From Kiloniellaceae bacterium (GTDB lineage: Bacteria; Pseudomonadota; Alphaproteobacteria; Kiloniellales; J153), in NCBI GenBank assembly GCA_021776095.1, contig JAJFGO010000090.1, positions 1 to 57,790 of the forward strand: a stretch of DNA of 57,790 nucleotides, written 5' to 3'. The position numbers and the translations under genes were made by a program. The notes below the pieces were generated by a model. That model made no database searches. It was not told where the DNA came from and was given only the letters and a program-made list of their open reading frames with translations. Positions 1 through 8,717 of this stretch are shown in pieces; position 1 is the stretch's first letter, and each line of letters starts with the position of its first letter.

Positions 1-49
1 GCGACATCGGCGCTTGGGCGCTAGGTTTCGCTCGCTCAACCCGGGCAAT

Positions 50-123
50 TGGGGCGTAGCCAAGTGGTAAGGCAGCGGGTTTTGATCCCGCGATCCCAGG
101 TTCGAGTCCTGGCGCCCCAGCCA
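50..123 (+). tRNA. tRNA-Gln (anticodon UUG)
   Basis: A complete cloverleaf can be folded by eye. The acceptor strand TGGGGCG at 50-56 pairs with CGCCCCA at 113-119, followed by G120 and an encoded CCA at 121-123. The anticodon stem GCGGG/CCCGC (75-79 with 87-91) encloses a loop in which 82-84 reads TTG, giving glutamine. The T arm carries GGTTCGAGTCC. It stands beside recombinase genes, so it may be the insertion target of the neighbouring integrase, but I did not find a second copy of its 3' end. Confidence 0.97.
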
Positions 124-373
124 AGCGGTCGTGCGTCTCACAACGGAATTTACCGACTTTCAACGGTGGGCCTGCAAAGGCCCGCTAAATACGGGCTCTT
201 GCGCGACGGATGCCCGGATGTGCGATCGGGAGAGACCCGGCAATCCGGGAACGAGCGGCCGAAGCGGGCCGTTTTCTCCCATGGCCATTTTTGCGGTCGC
301 ACTCAGCCCAACGATGATGGCTCCATGAATCGATATTCCCGCCGGGCCCCTCGGATGCGATCGCAATCTCGAA

Positions 374-503
374 TTCCCTGTTAAACAGGGAAATAACAGG
401 GAATTTCACCGGAATCAGGCTCTTCGCGGCCGAAATGACCGACCCAAGGCATTGATATACCGTCAGAATCTCGAAGATTTCCCTGTGCAAGGGAACAGGG
501 AAA
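374..503. repeat. Cluster of AACAGGGAA repeats in both orientations
   Basis: The 9-mer AACAGGGAA occurs at 384-392, 395-403 and 494-502. Its reverse complement TTCCCTGTT is at 374-382, forming a perfect 19-base palindrome with the first copy around A383, and a near copy TTCCCTGT is at 479-486. The repeats lie between the tRNA-Gln gene and a serine-recombinase remnant. From memory, similar repeats occur beside tRNA-linked recombinase genes in other Alphaproteobacteria, so a recombination or binding-site role is plausible but unproven. Apart from the repeats, 124-537 holds no convincing gene. Confidence 0.7.
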
Positions 504-537
504 TATGGTTCGGCGGGGCCGAGACTTTGATCCCCGC

Positions 538-1113
538 TCAAGCGAATCCGAGTGCCCGCCTTTGCCTGCCCCAATCGAGCGGCAGCGAGGCGCCTTGGAG
601 GAGCCGTTTGGCGTTTAGCCCAGGCGGATGGCGGCCGTCGAGTATGGCTTCCGTAATTTCCGGGGCGAGGTAGGCCAAGCGTATCGTTCGACCAATGTAG
701 GACCGATGCACGCCCTCGGCGGCCGCGATGTCGCTGATGTTCATATGGCCGGCGGTGAGCTTCTCATTCAACTCATGCGCCTTCACAACGAGCTTGATCA
801 GGCCCGGATCAGGTGAAGGCTTGCATGCTCCCATATCTGGTCCGGCGATCACCATCCGAACGTCCTTGCCGACCCGCGTGAAAGCCGCCGCCACGGATAG
901 GGTCAGATGATCGGCGAGTTTGGGGGACGCGGGCGTGACTGATGGATCGAAAGACCCGCCGCGCAGGACGCCGCAGACGGCCGCCGGCATCACATGAATC
1001 ACGACCTTCTCCACCAGGATATCGATGCGCGCGACAATCGCCCTCAGAATAGACCGCGCCTCTGTCGTCGTGGCGCAGCCGTGAAGAACCTGTCCCATAG
1101 CGCATCCTTCCAT
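538..1113 (-). pseudogene. C-terminal remnant of a serine recombinase with an IS481-like start
   Basis: The open frame gives 191 residues but no catalytic resolvase domain. From about residue 20 onward it resembles the C-terminal part of large serine recombinases common in Alphaproteobacteria, ending with the typical segment containing LAPEITEAILDGR and a final RRALGF. The first residues from the internal ATG at 1098 (MGQVLHGCATTTEA) instead resemble the N terminus of IS481-type transposases. The most economical reading is that the tail of a decayed recombinase was joined in frame to the beginning of an inserted and deleted transposase. It is unlikely to be active as a recombinase. A small expressed DNA-binding protein cannot be excluded, because the retained tail contains a helix-turn-helix-like stretch (SDIAAAEGVHRSYIGR). 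Confidence 0.7.
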
Positions 1114-1154
1114 TCTCCGGAAAATAATGCACCATCAAATGCCGGGACTAAACA
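1057..1154 (-). mobile_element. Possible left-end fragment of an IS481-like element
   Basis: Reading the minus strand from 1154, the sequence begins TGTTTAG, runs through a short leader with a GGA-rich ribosome site, and reaches ATGGGACAGGTTCT, which looks like the start of an IS481 transposase. Similarity stops near 1057, where recombinase-like coding begins. The terminal repeat was recognised by memory only, so the outer boundary is uncertain. Confidence 0.4.
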
Positions 1155-1423
1155 CCTAGAGCGCGATTCTGAGTCTGTCCATGGGGCCAAGGCTCCGGTG
1201 TTGGGGAGCGGGGCAAATAAAAAGCGCGGCTCCGGATTTCTCCGAAAGCCACGCTCGCACCATGGTCTACGTGGACCCTTCAGCCCGGCACAGCGCCCCA
1301 TGCCGCGATTCGATCACTCATCTTGGATAAATAAAATATAGCAAAACTGGCCCGGATAAACAAGTGAAAACTCTATATAACCTTCTGAAAACAAAAGATA
1401 ACGTGGTTAACGTTCGACGCGAG

Positions 1424-1458
1424 AAAAGGGGGTCGGCCAGTCTCTTTGGCCGACCCCC
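1424..1458 (-). terminator. Rho-independent terminator of the integrase operon
   Basis: A perfect 12-bp stem (1428-1439 with 1447-1458) encloses a 7-base loop and is followed on the minus strand by four T residues (1427-1424). It lies 133 bases after the integrase stop, in the right orientation to end minus-strand transcription. No T run follows on the plus strand. The remaining sequence between 1158 and 1590 shows no gene I can support. Confidence 0.7.
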
Positions 1459-1590
1459 TGATGGCCGTCAATATGTGTGTTTGTGGGCGACAGCGCCTGC
1501 GCCATCATATTACATAACGGCCAGTTCCGCGAGCTGCTCAGGACTAGCAACTGCGGCGGCCCAGTTCAGAGTGTTTCGCGGGCACGACGC

Positions 1591-2838
1591 TCAATGCAGG
1601 TCCAAGGTGACGGGGCCTAGAACACAACCAACACGCAACTGGCACACATTTTGCTCCGGACGAGGTCTGCCCACCACGCCCAGGTCGGCGAAGTAAGCGT
1701 CGATGGCGCGGACCGCCGCGTCCAGGTGATCCGGGCCGTATTTTGCGTAGCGCTCGGTCGTTCGGTAGCCGGTTGAGTGGCCGAGGAAGCCTGCCACCTC
1801 CCAGACCGGCACGCCGCGCTTGCGCATTTCGCAGGCGACCGTGTGGCGGATCGCGTAAGGCGTCAGCTCCAGCAGGGCGTCGCCGCGTGCTTTCGCCTGG
1901 GCGATAACCGGCCAAGCGTCGCTTCTTGCGTTGGCGCGGCGCAGGCGGTGGGCGTCTCGCGCCGCTTCGTCGCGAAGCACGACCCGCGCGCGCGCCTTCA
2001 GGCGGTCGAACGTCGATTTGATGGTTTTTAGCGGTTTATCGTTGTAGCGCACGAGTGGACCGTCCGGCAGGTCGCGTAGGTAAGGCAGGAGGGTCCGGCA
2101 TATGGGGATGGTCGGCCGGCGCTTCTTGGTCTGTGCGCGGCCGGGTGGGTTTAGCCGGATGAGACGCGCTTCGCAGTCCACCTGGCTGCTTGTGAGCTGT
2201 AGGATCGCCTCGGGCCGCGCCGCCGTTCCGAAGGCCAGCAGGAGGCACATACGCTCGTAATCGTGCCTGGCGGCCGCGAAGAGCCGCCGCGCTTCGTCCG
2301 GCGTCAAGATTCGCTCGCGCGGCTGGGGCTCCGGGACGAGGCTCAGGTCCACGTAGGGTACAGTGGTGAGCTCGCCCAACCGATGCGCGTGGTTGAGGGC
2401 CGCCCGGCCGATGGCCAAAGTGCGTCGGATGGAGCCATTGGAAAGCCCCTCGCGGCGCATGTCTCCAACGAAAGCGCGCAGGCGGATGGGTGTGATCTCC
2501 GCGACCACCGCGGCGGGGAAGAAGTCGCTCCATCGGCGCAGCGCATAGCGCGCTTGTTTGCCGCTCCGCCGAGCGCAGGCGTGTTGCAGGTAATAGCGGA
2601 TCAGCACGGCCTCCAGGGGCACGCGGTCGGGGCGGCATTCGGGCAAGGTCCCATGGCCGAGGGCCCAGGCCGCCAGTTTCAGCCTCGCGTCTTGAAGATC
2701 CGCTGTGCCAAGCGATGCGCGCCGTGTTTGTCGAGAAGATCGGTCGAACCAGGTTCGGCACCAGGCAGGGCTGTTTGGCCGCTTGCTGAGCCAGCATCCG
2801 CCGATCTCTCCAAGCCGTTCTCCTTGTCGTCTCGGCAT
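1591..2838 (-). CDS. Tyrosine recombinase / phage-type integrase
   Basis: This 415-residue protein should catalyse site-specific DNA breakage and rejoining through a 3'-phosphotyrosine link. The N-terminal third is a SAM-like core-binding region and the C-terminal half is the catalytic domain. Visible active-site elements are an Arg in GTAARPEA, the IRHT motif, a His in GFLGHST and the Tyr in TTERYAKY. The residue before the RH pair is Tyr (TPYAIRHT) rather than the more usual His (HxLRHT), as in related alphaproteobacterial integrases known to me. It runs toward the tRNA-Gln gene, and its start overlaps the end of the upstream HTH gene by 160 bases, so the two are probably cotranscribed. It most likely mobilised a small island at this tRNA. 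Confidence 0.9.
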   Translation of the reverse strand: MPRRQGERLGEIGGCWLSKRPNSPAWCRTWFDRSSRQTRRASLGTADLQDARLKLAAWALGHGTLPECRPDRVPLEAVLIRYYLQHACARRSGKQARYALRRWSDFFPAAVVAEITPIRLRAFVGDMRREGLSNGSIRRTLAIGRAALNHAHRLGELTTVPYVDLSLVPEPQPRERILTPDEARRLFAAARHDYERMCLLLAFGTAARPEAILQLTSSQVDCEARLIRLNPPGRAQTKKRRPTIPICRTLLPYLRDLPDGPLVRYNDKPLKTIKSTFDRLKARARVVLRDEAARDAHRLRRANARSDAWPVIAQAKARGDALLELTPYAIRHTVACEMRKRGVPVWEVAGFLGHSTGYRTTERYAKYGPDHLDAAVRAIDAYFADLGVVGRPRPEQNVCQLRVGCVLGPVTLDLH

Positions 2839-3026
2839 GGTCGAGTCTCCCGTTCGAGATAGGCCGCCAAGTGCCGTTCGGTGTAGCGGATCCGGCCGCC
2901 GACGCGCGTATGCGCGATTCTGCCTGCCCGGCGCAGACGCCGGATGGTATCGACCGAGACGCCAAAGACCTCCGCCACTTGGCGCTCGGTCAGAAGCTTG
3001 GGAATCCGGAGCGAGTGACTATCCAT
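2679..3026 (-). CDS. Excisionase-like MerR-type HTH protein
   Basis: This 115-residue protein has a helix-turn-helix of the MerR/excisionase type in residues 10-60 (LLTERQVAEVFGVSVDTIRR followed by a basic wing with RIRYTERHL). The C-terminal half is low-complexity and overlaps the integrase start in another frame. Such proteins bend DNA at attachment sites or control integrase expression. Position directly upstream of, and overlapping, the integrase supports a recombination-directionality role. The tail may be non-essential, because the overlapping integrase codons constrain it. Confidence 0.8.
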   Translation of the reverse strand: MDSHSLRIPKLLTERQVAEVFGVSVDTIRRLRRAGRIAHTRVGGRIRYTERHLAAYLERETRPCRDDKENGLERSADAGSASGQTALPGAEPGSTDLLDKHGAHRLAQRIFKTRG

Positions 3027-3185
3027 GGCGTGTCGTTTCCTGGTGCAATGGTCCGGGCGCCTCTGGAGTACACGACCTCGGGCGCGAGATTGTCCAGGCC
3101 CGCGAAGCAGCGCCGGGTAGGGTGGTAGGCGACGAAGGCGGGGGGTGCGGCGCAGGACTCCCCTAACGGCTCAACTCGCCCTACC

Positions 3186-3533
3186 GTGGCCACCGTGGCC
3201 AAGATCGCTACGGGGGAGATCGAGGAAACCATCAATGACGGCAAGGACAAGGCCACCCAGTCCTCGGGTCACAAGGGCGGGAAGACGCGCGCTAAGATGA
3301 TGAGTCCGGAACAGCGCAGCAAGATAGCCCGCAAGGCCGTGCGCCTAAGATGGGCCGCCAAAACCAATCGATATTTGTTGAGAAGCTTGCTAAGGCAGCA
3401 TGTGTTTTACAACTGCCCGCCCCATATGAATCTCGATTGTCTTTGCCGATGTTGTTACTTTCATTGTAATAAAAATGCTTGTTGTGTTTTTTACAATTCC
3501 TTAGCTCAGAAAGAGCTTTTACTAGGTTTTTAG
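3186..3533 (+). CDS. Small basic protein, KGG-like N terminus with an AT-rich tail
   Basis: The frame opens with GTG and encodes 115 residues. The first 60 are basic and include HKGGKTRAKMMSPEQRSKIA and a following RLRWAAK, resembling small proteins of unknown function found near mobile elements. From about residue 62 the composition changes abruptly: codons become AT-rich and the peptide contains clustered cysteines (CLCRCCYFHC). That tail is probably read-through into foreign or scar DNA, so the original gene likely ended near 3370 and lost its stop. Function is unknown. It is divergent from the HTH/integrase pair. Confidence 0.45.
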   Translation: MATVAKIATGEIEETINDGKDKATQSSGHKGGKTRAKMMSPEQRSKIARKAVRLRWAAKTNRYLLRSLLRQHVFYNCPPHMNLDCLCRCCYFHCNKNACCVFYNSLAQKELLLGF

Positions 3534-3673
3534 TGTTTTTGTTTTCCTCCCTTAACTCACTTTAACATATTGTTTAATAGAGCTTTTTCTACAAATTCGC
3601 TGGCCCAGCCATTGACTGTTCCATTCTATCGCTGAGTTTCTTTCGAAAATGGCTGGCTGGTTATCCGGTCCGA
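3370..3673. other. AT-rich scar between mobile-element edge and glycan block
   Basis: Base composition drops sharply here relative to both sides, with runs such as TTTTTGTTTT and AACATATTG. No conserved protein is encoded apart from the doubtful tail of the preceding frame. It separates the integrase region from the first glycan gene and may be an island junction. Confidence 0.5.
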
Positions 3674-4501
3674 TCAGCGACGCCGGAAGACGAACTCGTC
3701 GCAGCCAGTTCCGAAAAGGCCAAGCCCGCCGGCGTGGACGAATGTTCGCTCGATTTTGAATCCAAGTTTATTCAGGAGCGAAGTCGCGTCCCCTGGGTTT
3801 ATAGATTCATAGGGATATCCACCCATCCAATCATGCACATCGTGAAGGTAGTCCATGCCGCGCTGGGAGCGGTAGTCACGCACATAAGTGTCGAAGTCAT
3901 TGCCACGTAACAAGAAGTTTAGCCGGAACAGGGCGATATAAACTGACTGTAGAAATCGTTGCACACCTGCAGGCGCTTTGGCGTAGAGCTTCTTCTCCCA
4001 CAGCCAGAATCCGCATAACGGGGTCTTGCGGTAAAGGGCAAGGATGATCTGGCCCTTAGGCGCAACCATCGCCGCCGCCTTCTCGATCGCGGGAATCATG
4101 GCTCCGGTGTGATGGAGAACCCCCCAGGAGTACACGATATCGAATTGGCCGTGCCGTTCGGGGTCCAGATCGAATACGCTCGTGCGTTCCGCTCGCCAGT
4201 CTAGGTCCGGTGCATGTTGGCGCAACAACTTCTCTGTGGTGGCAACCGACAGGGGATCGAAGTCCACCGCGAGCATCCGCGAGGCCCCAAGCTTCAGCGC
4301 CGCCAAGGCGTGCAGGCCGGAACCGCAACCGATATCGAGAAAACTCTTGCCTCGCAGGGCGTCGGGGCCGGCCAGGCGGACGAGGCCTTCGTGTGCACCC
4401 AGAATACCTCGATCGTCCAGGCCTCGTGCAAACTCCGCCCAGTTTTCGCCAAAGCGGAAACGGCCGGGTGTACGGTCGGCGTTTTCTATCAACGATTTCA
4501 T
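3674..4501 (-). CDS. Class I SAM-dependent methyltransferase
   Basis: This 275-residue protein has a Rossmann methyltransferase core: motif I is LDIGCGSGLHAL near residue 55, the acidic loop is AVDFDPLS, and the post-motif region VYSWGVLHHTG resembles ubiE/Methyltransf_11 proteins. The C-terminal third, rich in aromatic residues and including YVRDYRSQRGMDYLHDVHDW, probably shapes the acceptor pocket. The gene is divergent from a glycosyltransferase (147-bp gap), suggesting methylation of a glycan or precursor. The acceptor cannot be told from sequence. No signal peptide is visible, so it should act in the cytoplasm. Confidence 0.85.
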   Translation of the reverse strand: MKSLIENADRTPGRFRFGENWAEFARGLDDRGILGAHEGLVRLAGPDALRGKSFLDIGCGSGLHALAALKLGASRMLAVDFDPLSVATTEKLLRQHAPDLDWRAERTSVFDLDPERHGQFDIVYSWGVLHHTGAMIPAIEKAAAMVAPKGQIILALYRKTPLCGFWLWEKKLYAKAPAGVQRFLQSVYIALFRLNFLLRGNDFDTYVRDYRSQRGMDYLHDVHDWMGGYPYESINPGDATSLLNKLGFKIERTFVHAGGLGLFGTGCDEFVFRRR

Positions 4502-4648
4502 TTTGCGAACATCATGATGGACAGGCTATTGCCCGACGGCATATAGCACATGTACCTCGTGCCGGCATGGTATTTGCCGGTCCCTTCAGGCGCCATTAAC
4601 TTGGGATTTTTTGCGGTCACAACAGGCTATCGAACAATATCCGATACC

Positions 4649-5761
4649 ATGTCCGAAATTACCAAGCCTATCTCCATCGCATTGGTTATTTCTGGCCTGG
4701 GTCCGGGCGGCGCGGAGCGGGTCGCGACGATCCTAGCCAACCACTGGGTTGGCTTGGGATGGCGGGTCACTGTGCTGGCAATGGATCGGGACGATACGCT
4801 CCCGTATTTCGCGTTGAAACCTGGCAGCACGGTCCGGCGGATGGGGCTGCTAGCGGATTCACCCAACCCTCCTGCCGCGCTGAGCAACACTATACGAAGG
4901 GTACGGACCTTGCGGGCCGAATTGCGCCGGGCCGCGCCAGACATAGTTCTATCGCTCGGCGCGCGTACGAACGTCCTCTGCTTGCTGGCCGTGGCCGGGT
5001 TGCATGTGCCCGTCGTCGCCGCCGAGCGTAGCGATCCCGGACAACATCAAATCGGTGACGCCTGGTCATGGTTGCGTCGCCGCCTGTACCCGCGCGCGGC
5101 AGCTATCGTCGCCCAATCGAAATCCGCGCTCGCCTTTTTTCAAGACATGCCTTTAAAACGACGGGTGGTTATCGGGAACCCAATTTGCGCCCCGGAGACT
5201 GCATCCGATGCCCAAGCCTCCAAGATCGTTGGTGTCGGCCGCCTGACACGCGAGAAGGGTTTCGACTTATTGATCGACGCCTTTGCCCGGATTGCTGAGG
5301 AACATCCACATTGGTCATTGGTTATCTATGGCGAAGGGCCAGAGAGGTCGGACCTCGTGAGGCGCATTATCGATCGGGGACTGGAGAAGAGGGTATCCTT
5401 GCCAGGCCGAACCGCCCAACCGGGGCAGTGGATCGACGGCGCCGCGATCTTCGTCTTGCCGTCGCGCTACGAGGGATTTCCAAATGCCTTGGGAGAAGCC
5501 CTTGCGGCCGGATTGCCGACGATCGCTTTCGATTGCCGGTCCGGGCCAAGCGAGATGATTGACAACGGCAAGGACGGTATGCTCTTGGCTCCGGAGGATA
5601 CCGCCGCCCTGGCCACTGCTTTAGGCTGCTTAATCCGCGAGCCGCAAACGCGTGTCCGACTGGGGACCGCCGCGCGCCAATCAATGCGCCGCTTTGCCCC
5701 GGACGTTATTCTGCCACGCTGGACGGATCTGATCGTCAGCCTGATTGAGAACAAGTCTTGA
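4649..5761 (+). CDS. GT4 family glycosyltransferase
   Basis: This GT-B fold retaining glycosyltransferase of about 370 residues transfers a sugar from an NDP donor. The N-terminal domain starts with SIALVISGLGPGGAERV, typical of GT4. The C-terminal donor domain has GVGRLTREKGFDLLIDAF and the EX7E region around PSRYEGFPNALGEALAAGLP. The open frame extends 33 codons upstream, but the ATG at 4649 (MSEITKP) starts the conserved domain and is preferred. The stop overlaps the TTG start of the next GT4 by four bases, indicating translational coupling. Donor and acceptor are unknown. Confidence 0.9.
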   Translation: MSEITKPISIALVISGLGPGGAERVATILANHWVGLGWRVTVLAMDRDDTLPYFALKPGSTVRRMGLLADSPNPPAALSNTIRRVRTLRAELRRAAPDIVLSLGARTNVLCLLAVAGLHVPVVAAERSDPGQHQIGDAWSWLRRRLYPRAAAIVAQSKSALAFFQDMPLKRRVVIGNPICAPETASDAQASKIVGVGRLTREKGFDLLIDAFARIAEEHPHWSLVIYGEGPERSDLVRRIIDRGLEKRVSLPGRTAQPGQWIDGAAIFVLPSRYEGFPNALGEALAAGLPTIAFDCRSGPSEMIDNGKDGMLLAPEDTAALATALGCLIREPQTRVRLGTAARQSMRRFAPDVILPRWTDLIVSLIENKS

Positions 5762-6906
5762 GCTTGCGGATCGTTTTTCTGGCCCGTTCTCTCGGCCGCG
5801 GTGGTGCCGAAAGACAGCTCATCGCTCTGGCTAAGGGCCTTCACGAGCGTGGTCATCGAATCACGGTTGCCACATTTTATCCTGGGGGAGACTTGGCCGG
5901 GGAACTGGACGCGGCCGGCGTACGGCGCGTTTCCCTTAACAAATCCGGGCGCTGGGATGCAGTCCGATTTGCTTGGCGTTTGCGCCGCTTCTTGCGGGCG
6001 GAACGGCCGGAGATCGTCCATACATACCTTCCGCCGGCCAATGTTGCGGCGGCTTTGATTCGCCCTGTCGCGGCGGATTTTCAACTTGTCTGGGGCGTTC
6101 GCGCAACTTTTATGGACCTCACCCGCTACGATTGGTTCGCGCGGGCAGTGGACCGGGTCGAAAGACGCCTGGCGCAACGCGCTGACTTAGTCATCGCGAA
6201 CGCGCAGGCGGGTATCGACTATGCGGTATCGCGCGGCTTTCCACGGAAAAGCCTGAAATTGGTTCGCAACGGCATCGATACCCAGCGATTCGCTCCTCAG
6301 GCAAAAGCAGGTGCTGACCTGCGAGCTGCTTGGGGTATCGACGCAGAACACGAGGTCGTTGGGTTGACCGCGCGTTTGGACCCGATCAAGGATCACGAGA
6401 CGTTCCTAGAAGCCTTTCAGGAGTTGACGGAAAAGCGGCCCGGAGTGCGCGGGGCGCTTCTAGGAGATGGACAAGATGCAGATCGCGCGCGCCTGCAAAG
6501 CATGGCCCGGAAGCTGTCGATCGAGGACAAGTTGCTCTGGCTGCCGTTCGGACCGGACCCGGCCCCCTATTACTCGGCTTTTGATGTCGCTTGCTCGTCC
6601 TCGGTAGGCGAGGGGTTTTCCAATGCCCTTGCCGAGGCCATGGCCTGCGGCGTGTCCTGCGTGGCGACGGATGTCGGCGACACAGCCGAAATTGTCGGAG
6701 ATACCGGCCTTTTGGTTCCGCCGAAGGATCCCGGCGCCCTCGCGCGGGCACTTGCCGTGCAACTGGACCGTCGACGCGGTGAGCCTGGCCTGGGCGCGGT
6801 GGCGCGGCAGCGAATTGAGAAGCACTTTTCACTGAACACAATGGTAAGTGAGACCGAGAGATTATTGGCGACTCTGATCGCTATCGAAATGGGGGGTAAA
6901 GGTTAA
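5758..6906 (+). CDS. GT4 family glycosyltransferase
   Basis: This 382-residue GT-B enzyme begins at TTG 5758 inside the stop of the previous gene. The N-terminal domain opens IVFLARSLGRGGAERQL. The donor domain carries GLTARLDPIKDHETFLEAF and the EX7E motif in SVGEGFSNALAEAMACG, followed by VATDVGDTAEIVG. That last segment is nearly the same in the GT4 at 48765-49949, so the two are close paralogues placed near opposite ends of the glycan region. It probably adds one residue during cytoplasmic assembly of the glycan. It ends three bases into the convergent epimerase gene. Confidence 0.9.
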   Translation: MSLRIVFLARSLGRGGAERQLIALAKGLHERGHRITVATFYPGGDLAGELDAAGVRRVSLNKSGRWDAVRFAWRLRRFLRAERPEIVHTYLPPANVAAALIRPVAADFQLVWGVRATFMDLTRYDWFARAVDRVERRLAQRADLVIANAQAGIDYAVSRGFPRKSLKLVRNGIDTQRFAPQAKAGADLRAAWGIDAEHEVVGLTARLDPIKDHETFLEAFQELTEKRPGVRGALLGDGQDADRARLQSMARKLSIEDKLLWLPFGPDPAPYYSAFDVACSSSVGEGFSNALAEAMACGVSCVATDVGDTAEIVGDTGLLVPPKDPGALARALAVQLDRRRGEPGLGAVARQRIEKHFSLNTMVSETERLLATLIAIEMGGKG

Positions 6907-7790
6907 GCGGTTTGATTTTCGGCGATGAAGCGCTCGATCATCGCGTCGATTTCCGCTGGGGCGTAGGCATAGACGCGGCGCGCCTTGGCGCAATCGATCG
7001 TAAAAGGTGCGCGTCCTTGCCGCACAACACGGACTTGAGAAATCGAGTTGGTTCCGATCGCCATTTGGTCCACCAGCCGCGAGACTTTCGTGTGCCCGGC
7101 CGCGCCCAAAACGATCGTGTCGGTTCCCGAAAGGCCATGCTTGAGGAGGCTCGCGATCAATGCCGATAGGTCGGCCTCGTGCACCGCGTTGTTATAGTCC
7201 GCATCTGGATTGAAATAGCTTAGCGGTTCACCCGCTTTGAGCTTCCGTAGTGTTTCCGACGGCCAGTTCCGGTGCGAGCCTCGACCGATAACAGACGGTA
7301 GGCGCAGCGAGATCGAAGGCATCTCCACCGCAGCCTCGCGGAGGAGATGTTCACCCAACAGTTTCGTCACGCCATAGGCATCCGGATCCAATACCGGCGT
7401 GTTTTCGGTCACGGTGGTGCTTTCGATTTTTCCGAAGGCTGAAAGAGAGGAGAAAAATATGAAACTACGGGCGCTGGCGCTCAGCGCATAGTTTACCAAG
7501 GCCTGGGTCGCGACTACGTTGTCGTGAATCATGCGATCGACGGTGACGCCTGCCCAGATCGAGGTGGCCGCCGCGTGAACGACAGCATCGATTGTGTCCG
7601 GCAAAGACGTGGGTTCGGTCAGGTCGGACCTGATGACCTTAAATCGCCGTGCCGCTGCCGGCTCGTTCGGCGGTTTGACAGGGCTGTTGCGGGTTACAGC
7701 AAGAACCTCGAATCCGGCTACCGCCAATCGGCGTGCAACGTGTCCGCCCGAGAAACCGCCGGCGCCGGTGACCAATACCCGCATGGCCAT
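6903..7790 (-). CDS. NAD-dependent epimerase/dehydratase (extended SDR)
   Basis: A 295-residue extended short-chain dehydrogenase. The N terminus has the nucleotide-binding GxxGxxG (VTGAGGFSGGHV), and the catalytic Ser region (FFSSLSAFG) and YxxxK (AYGVTK) are present. It likely acts on an NDP-sugar as epimerase, dehydratase or reductase; the exact reaction cannot be read from motifs. It closely resembles the SDR at 41855-42781 in layout (a shared YNNAVHEADL / FNNIVHVADL block). It is the last gene of a minus-strand run containing split transketolase and a methyltransferase. Confidence 0.87.
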   Translation of the reverse strand: MAMRVLVTGAGGFSGGHVARRLAVAGFEVLAVTRNSPVKPPNEPAAARRFKVIRSDLTEPTSLPDTIDAVVHAAATSIWAGVTVDRMIHDNVVATQALVNYALSASARSFIFFSSLSAFGKIESTTVTENTPVLDPDAYGVTKLLGEHLLREAAVEMPSISLRLPSVIGRGSHRNWPSETLRKLKAGEPLSYFNPDADYNNAVHEADLSALIASLLKHGLSGTDTIVLGAAGHTKVSRLVDQMAIGTNSISQVRVVRQGRAPFTIDCAKARRVYAYAPAEIDAMIERFIAENQTA

Positions 7791-7802
7791 TCAACCGACG
7801 GC

Positions 7803-8717
7803 TTAAGCAACCGCGGCCAGGATCTTCGCCTGAGAAATGCCGTGCGCATCGAGCAGGTCGTCGTAGCTGCCGTAGTTATGGATGAATTCATCCCGCAGTG
7901 TAAAAGTGTCCAGTCGGCAAGTGGCCTGTGTATCCCATGCGATCTGTTTGGTCTGCGCGGCGAGCCCGCCTTGGGGCACATTTTCCTCAATGACGATTAC
8001 GTGCTTGTGGCTCGCTAGCGCGGCTTCGATTCCTTTGCGGTCTAAGGGCTTAACCGTATGGCAAGATACAAGCGAGACTGATTTGCCTTGCGCCTCAAGG
8101 GAGTCCGCAACCTCAGCGGCCATTTTTGTCAGTACGCCGTAGGTCAGGATACAAACATCGTCACCACGGCGAATATAGCGGATTTTGCCAAATTCCCAGG
8201 GATCGACGGCGTTCTCGGTTAGGTGCGGCTCCCCCGCCTTGCCGATGCGCAAATATACTGGCCCCTTACTCTGCAGGGCGCAGTGGCGGGTTGCCTCGAT
8301 CGTCTCAAGAGGATCGCACGGCGCGATAATCTGCATGTTGGGAATGGCGCCTGCGACGGCAATATCTTCCATCGTGTGGTGAGTGCCGCCGAGGGTCGAA
8401 TAAATGACTCCCGCGCCCATCCCGACCACCGTGACCGGCAGGTTCTGATAGCATAAGTCATCGCGGACCATTTCGAAGGGCCGGTAGAGTGAGAAAGTCG
8501 CGATCGTGTAGGCAAAGGGGCGGCAGCCCTTGAGTGCCAATCCGGCCGCGATGCCGATCATGCTTTGTTCGGCCACGCCGACATTGAGAAAACGGTCCGG
8601 ATACTCGTGCTGGAAATTGGCCATGCTGCCGGCCGGCGAGATGTCGGCGACCACGATGTAAATCATTGGGTCGGCCTTGGCGCACTCATAGAGCGTTTCA
8701 GAGAAGGTATTTCTCAT
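7803..8717 (-). CDS. Transketolase, C-terminal subunit
   Basis: This protein of about 304 residues forms the pyrimidine-binding and C-terminal domains of a split transketolase. It includes NVGVAEQSMIGIAAGLAL, where the Glu is the conserved residue that activates thiamine diphosphate. The C-terminal domain is preserved (EENVPQGGLAA). The open frame continues upstream, but the ATG at 8717 overlaps the stop of the N-terminal-subunit gene as ATGA, so this start is chosen. With its partner it should transfer a two-carbon ketol unit between sugar phosphates. In a carbohydrate cluster it probably serves precursor synthesis rather than central metabolism. Confidence 0.9.
   Translation of the reverse strand: MRNTFSETLYECAKADPMIYIVVADISPAGSMANFQHEYPDRFLNVGVAEQSMIGIAAGLALKGCRPFAYTIATFSLYRPFEMVRDDLCYQNLPVTVVGMGAGVIYSTLGGTHHTMEDIAVAGAIPNMQIIAPCDPLETIEATRHCALQSKGPVYLRIGKAGEPHLTENAVDPWEFGKIRYIRRGDDVCILTYGVLTKMAAEVADSLEAQGKSVSLVSCHTVKPLDRKGIEAALASHKHVIVIEENVPQGGLAAQTKQIAWDTQATCRLDTFTLRDEFIHNYGSYDDLLDAHGISQAKILAAVA

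Noticed and set aside
2036-2965. Minus-strand 309-residue open frame across the integrase and HTH genes
   Set aside because: It lies in another frame of the integrase, which has clear catalytic motifs; the alternative is Ala/Arg/Pro-rich noise.
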